Shown here in pieces: positions 1 through 6,100 of a stretch of DNA of 7,235 nt. The position numbers and the translations under genes were made by a program. Source of the DNA: an uncultured Desulfovibrionaceae bacterium (GTDB lineage: Bacteria; Desulfobacterota; Desulfovibrionia; Desulfovibrionales; Desulfovibrionaceae); contig CASQEL010000098.1 of NCBI GenBank assembly GCA_949427775.1, positions 1-7,235 on the forward strand. The letters are read 5' to 3'. How positions within the stretch are numbered: the stretch's first letter is position 1; the number at the start of each line of letters is the position of its first letter. Below the pieces are notes generated by a model, which did no database searches, had not been told where the DNA came from, and saw nothing but the letters and a program-made list of their open reading frames with translations.

Positions 1-17
1 CTGTTGACACTCTACAT

Positions 18-54
18 CTAGTACACAGAAACATCTAAAGTTTCTGTGTACTAG
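18..54. repeat. Hairpin 1: perfect 15-bp inverted repeat
   Basis: CTAGTACACAGAAAC (18-32) is the exact reverse complement of GTTTCTGTGTACTAG (40-54), with a 7-base loop at 33-39. This is the longest perfect inverted repeat in the window. No T-run follows it on either strand, so it is not a classical intrinsic terminator. It contains ACACAG on each strand (23-28 and 44-49). Confidence 0.85.
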
Positions 55-55
55 C

Positions 56-75
56 CGCCATGCGAGAGCATGGCG
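56..75. repeat. Hairpin 2: 8-bp stem with GAGA loop
   Basis: CGCCATGC (56-63) pairs perfectly with GCATGGCG (68-75) around GAGA (64-67). As RNA, this loop fits the stable GNRA tetraloop class. It starts one base after hairpin 1 ends and abuts hairpin 3. Confidence 0.75.
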
Positions 76-92
76 CGGCGGCATAGTCGCCG
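76..92. repeat. Hairpin 3: short GC stem
   Basis: CGGCG (76-80) pairs with CGCCG (88-92) across a 7-base loop, starting directly after hairpin 2. On its own a 5-bp stem in GC-rich DNA is weak; its place in the array is what makes it worth listing. An alternative pairing, GGCGC (72-76) with GCGCC (98-102), would compete with hairpins 2, 3 and 4. Confidence 0.45.
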
Positions 93-98
93 TGAATG

Positions 99-122
99 CG
101 CCGAAAACCGCGTTTTTCGGCG
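99..122. repeat. Hairpin 4: perfect 9-bp inverted repeat
   Basis: CGCCGAAAA (99-107) pairs with TTTTCGGCG (114-122) around a 6-base loop. The stem has the GC-then-A/T layout seen in some terminators, but no T-run follows on either strand, so a terminator call is not made. If an upstream gene ends before this window, weak termination remains possible. Confidence 0.65.
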
Positions 123-129
123 AATGATC

Positions 130-163
130 TTGACACAAAATACGAAGTATTTTGTGTTATACA
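130..163 (+). promoter_or_regulatory. Candidate promoter for the helicase-methyltransferase operon
   Basis: A consensus -35 hexamer TTGACA lies at 130-135. Downstream are TGTTAT (155-160, spacing 19) and, overlapping it, TGTTATACA (155-163), which resembles an extended -10 element. Neither spacing is ideal for a sigma-70 promoter, but an extended -10 can tolerate a poor -35. The transcription start would fall near 170, leaving a leader of about 125 bases before the ATG at 297. The element overlaps hairpin 5. The same TTGACA at 4-9 has no -10 box at suitable spacing. Confidence 0.3.
131..159. repeat. Hairpin 5: perfect 11-bp inverted repeat over the promoter
   Basis: ACACAAAATAC (133-143) pairs perfectly with GTATTTTGTGT (147-157) around GAA. 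A G-T wobble (132/158) and a T-A pair (131/159) extend it. It overlaps the only good promoter-like hexamers before the helicase gene, so as DNA it could be an operator for a dimeric repressor. That role is inferred from position only; no regulator gene is in the window. Confidence 0.65.
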
Positions 164-286
164 GTACTAGGCTTCATGCGATTGCCTCGGGCATTTCCGC
201 CATGCAGCTTGAGAACAGCCTGAGATGACGCTATTCTTGCGCCATGGGCAGATGCGGATTGTTTTTGGCGGAAAGTCGCGGCCCAT

Positions 287-291
287 GGAGG
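287..291 (+). promoter_or_regulatory. Ribosome binding site deciding the helicase start
   Basis: GGAGG at 287-291, continuing as GGAGAG, lies 5 bases before the ATG at 297 and is a near-ideal Shine-Dalgarno match. The upstream in-frame ATGs at 225, 252 and 285 have no comparable site. Confidence 0.7.
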
Positions 292-296
292 GAGAG

Positions 297-3149
297 ATGG
301 AAATACCGGCTCCGGGGGCGCGCATCGTTGTACGCGATGCGCAGTGGCTGGTGCGCAAAGTGGAACGGACGCAGGGTTCCGGACACCTCCTCCACTGTGT
401 GGGACTGTCGGAGATTGTCCGGGATAAGGAAGTCCGGTTCCTGACGAGCGTGGAAAAAAAGATTGAGATGCTCGATCCTGCCCGGACTGTGCTGGTGCGG
501 GACGACTCTCCGAATTTTCGGGACTCGCGTCTGTATCTGGAAAGCCTTCTGCGGGGCGCCGTTCCCACGGATGAGCGCATTTACAGCGGCCACAAGGCGG
601 CCATGGACTCGGTCCCCTACCAGCTGGAGCCCACGGCGCAGGCGTTGAAACAGCCCCGGCAGCGCATACTCATTGCCGATGCCGTCGGTCTGGGCAAAAC
701 GCTGGAATGCGGCATATTGCTGGCCGAGCTTATTCGGCGTGGCCGTGGCCGTCGCATCCTCGTAGTGACGGTCAAGAGCATGATGACCCAGTTCCAGAAG
801 GAACTCTGGTCCCGTTTTTCCATTCCCCTGACCAGGCTGGATTCCTGTGGGCTGAACCGTGTGCGGGAAGAAATTCCCATCAACCACAATCCGTTCCATT
901 ACTTCGACAAGAGCATCATCTCCGTCGACACGCTGAAAAACGACCGCAACTACAGGACGTACCTTGAAAACGCCTGGTGGGACATCCTCGTCATAGATGA
1001 AGCGCACAATGTCGCGGAGCGCGGCGGTTCACGCTCCCTGCGCGCCAGGCTGGCGGAATTGCTCGCCGCCCGTTCGGACAGTCTGATCCTGCTGTCCGCC
1101 ACGCCCCACGACGGCTCGCCGCGCTCCTTCGCCTCGTTGATGAACATGCTGGACCCCACGGCCATTGCGGACAAAGAGCATTACGGGCCGGAGGATATTC
1201 GCGGCCTGTTCATCCGCCGCTTCAAGAAAGACATTATGTCGCAGGTCCGCATGGAGTTCAGGGAGCGTGAAATCCACACCTTGAAAGCACAGGCCGGAGC
1301 ACGGGAAGAAGCCGTCTTCGCGGCGCTGGCCGCTGCCGATTTCGCCCGCCTCGACGCGCGGAAAGGCACGGGACAGTTGTTCCGCACCCTGCTGGAAAAA
1401 TCCCTTTTTTCCTCTCCCGCGGCGTGCCGGGAAACCGTGGACAACAGTCTCGCAAAGCTTCAGGGGCAGGCCGACGCCGCGCGGGACATCGCTTCGCTGC
1501 GGGCCATCCGGGATGCCCTGGAAGGCTGGAGCGTCAGTGATTTTTCCAAGTTCAACAAGCTGGCGGCAACGCTGCGCGATCCCGCCTCGCCGTTCCACTT
1601 CACCGGGAAGGCGCATGACGACCGCCTGATCATCTTCACGGAGCGTATCGCCACGCTGGAATTTCTGGCAAAGGACCTGCCCGATGCGCTGAAGCTCAAA
1701 AAGGAACAGTTGCGGACCTTGCGCGGCAGCGATTCCGACATTGAACAACAAGCGGTGGTGGAGGCGTTCGGCAAGGACGAGTCGCCGGTCCGTCTGCTCA
1801 TCGCCACGGACGTGGCTTCCGAAGGCATCAACCTGCACTACCTCTGCAACAAAATGATCCACTTTGACGTGCCGTGGTCATTGATGCTTTTCCAGCAGCG
1901 CAACGGGCGCATCGACCGTTACGGCCAGACGCGCACGCCGCACATCGGCTACCTGATGACGGAGAGCGCCCGCGAAGACATCAGGGGCGACACCCGCATT
2001 TTGGAGATCCGCAAGGACGACGCCGTCACGAAAAATATCGGCGATCCGTCCGCCTTCCTGGGCGTCTACGATATGGAGAAGGAAGAAAAAATCGTGGCCG
2101 GGGCCATGGAGAGCGGCTCCGCCGAAGAGCTGGAGGCGGCGATGGACGCCCGCATGGCGCAGGCGGCGGCCGCGGCGGACGGCGACAATCTGCTGAGCTT
2201 TCTGGAAGGTCTGGTCGAACAGCCGGAAGGGAAAGAAACCGCTGCGGGAACGGCCACGCTGCCTTCGCTGTACCCGGACGACTTTTCCTTCGCCGGGGAT
2301 GCCCTGCACAAGCTTGACCTGGAGGGCGTGCTCGTTCGCGAAGATGAACAGGCGCTGGAGTTGCGATGGAACGCGGGCAAGCCCTGGTGCGGCGAACTGA
2401 AATACCGCTTCCGGCATTTTCCGCGGGAAATCAGACAGGCGGATTGCCTCCGTCTGTCCGCGAAAAAGGATGTTGTTCAGCAGGAAATCTCCCAGTGCCG
2501 CAGGGAGGAAAACGCATGGCCCCGCGTTCAGTATCTTTGGGAACTGCACCCCGCCATGCGCTGGCTCGCGGACAAGGTGACGGCCGGTTACCGGCGCAAT
2601 GAAGCCCCGGTGCTCTCGCTGCCTGGTCCGGCGGCGGGAGAGGCGATCTACCTTGTTTCCGGCCAGATTCCCAACCTGAAGGGACACCCCGTGGTCGTCA
2701 GCTGGTTCGGCTGTCTGTTCCGGCAGGGCGTGTACGCGCGTATGCTTTCGCTGGAGGAGTCGCTGGAATACGCGGGGCTGCTTCCCGGCGCGCAACTTGC
2801 CAACCGGCAGTCCTCGCCGGACCTGAAAGCGCTGGCGACGGCGCTGCCCGCCGTGGTGGAGTTGAGCAAACGTCGCATGAGTTCGGAGCGCGAGGCTGTG
2901 GAAGCGCGTCTCAGGCCGCAGTTGGAAAGCCGACTTGAACGCCTGAGCGCCTTGCAGAAAAAACATCTGGAGCAGCACCGCATGGGTGTCACGCGGGACA
3001 ACAAGCTGACGCAGATCCGTCTGGACGCCCTGGATCGCAAAACCAACCGGGTCTTTGACGATTACCAGCAGTGGATTCGCGACACGCTCAAGGTGGAAGA
3101 CCGTCCGTATATCCGCATAGCGGCCGTATTTACGGCGGCGGGAGCATAA
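297..3149 (+). CDS. drmD: SNF2-like helicase DrmD of class 1 DISARM
   Basis: A 950-residue superfamily 2 ATPase/helicase predicted to bind or translocate on DNA in the cytoplasm as part of DISARM phage defence. Numbered from the ATG at 297: a short N-terminal domain opening with a PG-type motif (EIPAPGARIVVRD); a Q-motif-like YQLEP near 108-112; Walker A DAVGLGKT at 128-135; Walker B DEAH at 234-237; SAT at 267-269; motif IV (LIIFTERIATLEFL) from about 444; motif V (ATDVASEGINLH) near 503-514; and motif VI QQRNGRIDRYGQ at 533-544. All catalytic motifs are intact. After a C-terminal domain, a charged heptad-like helix at about 857-924 may be a coiled coil. The frame is also open from ATG 225 (974 residues), but 297 has the better ribosome site and gives the N-terminus expected for the family. 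The methyltransferase gene follows after 3 bases. BrxHII of type 3 BREX is a related alternative, but there the methyltransferase usually precedes the helicase. Confidence 0.85.
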   Translation: MEIPAPGARIVVRDAQWLVRKVERTQGSGHLLHCVGLSEIVRDKEVRFLTSVEKKIEMLDPARTVLVRDDSPNFRDSRLYLESLLRGAVPTDERIYSGHKAAMDSVPYQLEPTAQALKQPRQRILIADAVGLGKTLECGILLAELIRRGRGRRILVVTVKSMMTQFQKELWSRFSIPLTRLDSCGLNRVREEIPINHNPFHYFDKSIISVDTLKNDRNYRTYLENAWWDILVIDEAHNVAERGGSRSLRARLAELLAARSDSLILLSATPHDGSPRSFASLMNMLDPTAIADKEHYGPEDIRGLFIRRFKKDIMSQVRMEFREREIHTLKAQAGAREEAVFAALAAADFARLDARKGTGQLFRTLLEKSLFSSPAACRETVDNSLAKLQGQADAARDIASLRAIRDALEGWSVSDFSKFNKLAATLRDPASPFHFTGKAHDDRLIIFTERIATLEFLAKDLPDALKLKKEQLRTLRGSDSDIEQQAVVEAFGKDESPVRLLIATDVASEGINLHYLCNKMIHFDVPWSLMLFQQRNGRIDRYGQTRTPHIGYLMTESAREDIRGDTRILEIRKDDAVTKNIGDPSAFLGVYDMEKEEKIVAGAMESGSAEELEAAMDARMAQAAAAADGDNLLSFLEGLVEQPEGKETAAGTATLPSLYPDDFSFAGDALHKLDLEGVLVREDEQALELRWNAGKPWCGELKYRFRHFPREIRQADCLRLSAKKDVVQQEISQCRREENAWPRVQYLWELHPAMRWLADKVTAGYRRNEAPVLSLPGPAAGEAIYLVSGQIPNLKGHPVVVSWFGCLFRQGVYARMLSLEESLEYAGLLPGAQLANRQSSPDLKALATALPAVVELSKRRMSSEREAVEARLRPQLESRLERLSALQKKHLEQHRMGVTRDNKLTQIRLDALDRKTNRVFDDYQQWIRDTLKVEDRPYIRIAAVFTAAGA
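3140..3144 (+). promoter_or_regulatory. Ribosome binding site of the methyltransferase gene
   Basis: GGGAG at 3140-3144 lies 8 bases before the ATG at 3153, inside the last codons of the helicase gene. With a 3-base gap between stop and start, translation of the two genes is probably coupled. Confidence 0.6.
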
Positions 3150-3152
3150 GTC

Positions 3153-6100
3153 ATGGGCATCGACCTGAGCGGCATCACCAATCAGAACGAATTTTTCACC
3201 ACGCACTACATCGCCGCCGTCCTTGAGAACGATCTGACGGACATTTTCGCCCGCTGGAAAAAACAGGCGGAAGAGGACGGCACGCCGACGCCCGCCGGGA
3301 AACTGGCCGCCTGCGCCAAACGCTGGGTGCGGCACAGCCGCGCGTCTAAAGAATATGAAGTGGTTCCGCTCTCTTTTGCGAAAGATCTGCTGACGGCGCT
3401 GGGCTACGCGCCCGCCCCCGTTCCGCGGGAAATGGAAGGCGGCGCGATCCTTTCCGTGACGGCGGAAGTCTGCCGCACCGGCGGCGCGCCGGAACTGTGG
3501 GCGCTTTCCGTACTGGAAGACGGCGATGCGCGGGACCCGCTGGATATGCCCCTGCCCTTTCATGCTCCGGCACAGGAAAAAGGCGCGGGCGCGCCGGACG
3601 CCGCGGCGCTGCCGGAAGCGGGGTTGACGGCGGAGGAGGCCCTGGACACCCGCATTTTTACCTTGCCGGAACCTCCCCGCTTTGTGCTGCTGCTGTCGGT
3701 CCATCAGCTTGTCCTTGTGGACCGGAACAAGTGGAACGCGCGGCGCTGCCTGCGGTTTCTGTTCGACGCCCTGTTTGACCGCCGTGAAGAAAAAACGCTT
3801 GCCGCCATGGCGGCCTTCACGCACCGGGACAGTCTGTGCCCGGAGGACGGCCTTTCGCTGCTGGATGCGCTGGACGAAAACTCCCACAAGCATGCCTACG
3901 GCGTTTCCGAAGACCTGAAATACGCTCTGCGTGAAAGCATCGAGCTGCTGGGCAACGAGACGGCGCGATCCCTGCGCGAGGATATGAAGGAAAAAGTCTA
4001 TGACGGCGCGCTGTCGCCGGAAGACCTTTCCATGCAGTGCCTGCGCTATATGTACCGGCTGCTGTTCCTCTTCTACATCGAGGCGCGGCCGGAGCTGAAC
4101 TATGTGCCCCTGAAGAGCGAAACGTACCTTTCCGGATACAGCCTGGAATCACTGCGCGGGCTGGAGATGATGCAGCTCACGGACGACGAATCCCGTGACG
4201 GCAGCTATGTCCAGCAGAGTCTGGAACTGCTGTTCGGCATGATCTGGGACGGCCACACCGGGGCGGACGGGCAGGAAAAACTGGACGACCCGCAACGGCC
4301 CCGCATCCATGAATTCGACATCGCGCCGCTGAAATCCCATCTGTTCGATCCGGACAAGACGCCGTTGCTGCGGCGCGCCAAACTGCGGAACGCGGTTTTG
4401 CAGCGCGTCATACAGCTCATGTCCCTGACCCGGCCCGGCCGGGGACGCAGGGGCCGCATTTCCTACGCCCAGTTGGGCATCAACCAGTTGGGGGCCGTGT
4501 ACGAGGCGCTGCTGTCCTACCGCGGCTTTTTCGCCCAAACGGACCTCTACGAAGTGAAGGCCGCCCCAAATGCCGACGAGCTGCAAACCGCCTATTTCGT
4601 TACGGCGGCAGACCTGCACAAGTACACGGAAGCCGAAAAGGTGTACGAAACAGGTCCGGACGGGCTGAAACGTCTGAAGGTTTATCCGAAAGGCACGTTC
4701 ATCTACCGCATGGCCGGACGCGACCGCGAAAAGTCCGCATCCTACTATACGCCGGAATCCCTGACGCGCTGTCTGGTGAAGTATGCGCTGAAGGAACTGC
4801 TGCCCGGAAAAACCGCCGATGACATTCTGCATCTCACCGTATGCGAACCCGCCATGGGCTCGGCGGCCTTCCTGAATGAAGCCGTCAACCAGCTTGCCGA
4901 AGCCTATCTGGAAAGGAAGCAGGAAGAGCTGGGGGAAAAGATCCCGCGAAACGACTATGCCGACGAGTTGCAGAAAGTCAAAATGTACATGGCGGACAAC
5001 AACGTCTTCGGCGTGGATCTGAACCCCGTGGCGGTGGAACTGGCGGAAGTCAGCCTGTGGCTGAACACCATCTCCGCCGATGGCTTCGTGCCGTGGTTCG
5101 GCAACCAGCTTTTCTGCGGCAACTCGCTCATCGGGGCGCGGCGGCAGGTGTGGAAGGCGTCCGCCCTGCGCAAAAAAGCTGTTTCCGGGTGGCGCACGTC
5201 GGTTCCCCGGCGGGTGACGCCCGGGCAGCGGCGCGCGAAAAACGACGTCTACCATTTTCTGCTGCCGGACGACGGCATGGCCGATTATGCGGACAAGGTC
5301 GTCAAAACCCTGGCGCCCGACGCCCTGGCGCTCGTCAAAGCGTGGAAAAAATCCTTTCTGGCGCCCTTCCGGCCGGAGGAAATCAGCCAACTGTGCAAGC
5401 TCTCCGCGGCGGCGGACAAACTGTGGGCCGCGCACAGCGCCGAACAGGCGCGTCTGCGCCGCCGGACAGCCGATCCCCTGCGGGTTTGGGGGCAGCCGGA
5501 TGTCGCGTCGGGGAACACATCCACCGTGCAGGAAAAGGATCGCATCCTCTCGCTGGAGCTGTACTCGCAGGGCGTCAGACAGTCTTCCCCCTACCGGCGG
5601 CTCAAAATGGCCATGGACTATTGGTGCGCTCTCTGGTTCTGGCCGCTGGACAAGGCCGAAGCCCTGCCCTCCCGCGAGGAATTTCTCTGTGAAATGTCCC
5701 TGTTGCTGGAAGGAACCACCTTTACCCTACAGCCCACGGAGGCGGGGCACGTCTTTCTTCCGGGCATGGAGCCGCGGCAGCAGTTGCGCCTGCCCGTGCG
5801 GGAAGATCTGGGCCGGGTGGATGTGGACAGCCTCTGCCGGAACCTGGAACGCCTGCGTCTGGCGCGGGAGCTTTCCGCCCGCTACCGCTTCCATCACTGG
5901 GAGCTGGAGTATGCGGACATCTTCCAGACGCGCGGCGGTTTCGACCTCATACTGGGGAATCCGCCGTGGCTCAAGGTGGAATGGAACGAAGGCGGCCTGA
6001 TGGGCGACTATGACCCGGAATTTGTGCTGCACAAATTTTCCGCGTCCGCGCTGGCCGCCCGCCGCAACGACATTCTGGAGCGCAACAACCTGCTTTCCCC

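Larger units (their letters stand above)
4..170. repeat. Composite hairpin cluster upstream of the DISARM genes
   Basis: Five perfect inverted repeats (18-54, 56-75, 76-92, 99-122, 133-157) lie almost end to end. Three GC-rich hairpins in the middle are flanked by two AT-rich ones. The AT-rich units share an outline: TTGACAC at 4-10 and 130-136, a hairpin with an ACACA-type left arm, then ACTAG at 50-54 and 166-170. CTAGTAC at 18-24 is also the reverse complement of GTACTAG at 48-54 and 164-170, so 18-24 could pair with either. What is seen is structure, with no protein-like signal. It could be a dispersed intergenic repeat (REP/BIME-like or a small non-autonomous element), a structured leader RNA, or a protein binding array. 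A genome-wide copy count would separate these. The rest of 1-296 holds only the leader of the helicase gene. Confidence 0.6.

Noticed and set aside
4..32. Second promoter using TTGACA at 4-9
   Set aside because: No -10-like hexamer occurs at spacing 16-18; those positions read CAGAAA, AGAAAC and similar.
99..130. Intrinsic terminator at hairpin 4
   Set aside because: The stem is good, but no T-run follows on either strand.
1..170. CRISPR array or integron attachment site
   Set aside because: The repeats are inverted, differ from one another, and have no regular spacers. No integron integrase or cassette structure is visible.
70..228. A 52-codon + strand open frame from ATG 70 to TGA 226-228, with its stop overlapping the ATG at 225
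   Set aside because: It runs through four of the five hairpins, lacks a good ribosome site, and its product (for example MILTQNTKYFVLYS) matches nothing I recognise. The overlap would favour a start at 225, but the site at 287-291 argues more strongly for 297. Repeats of this kind often contain chance frames.
1029..1862. A 277-codon open frame on the - strand
   Set aside because: It mirrors the conserved helicase core, whose motifs are read from the + strand.
1878..3893. A 671-codon open frame on the - strand
   Set aside because: It lies antisense to the helicase end and the methyltransferase start, both of which carry clear family motifs. Its product is low-complexity (rich in R, G, Q and F) with no recognisable domain. 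Long antisense frames are expected in GC-rich genes.
4149..5435. A 428-codon open frame on the - strand
   Set aside because: It is antisense to the methyltransferase, covering its motif I region. The composition is typical of a shadow frame and no domain is visible.
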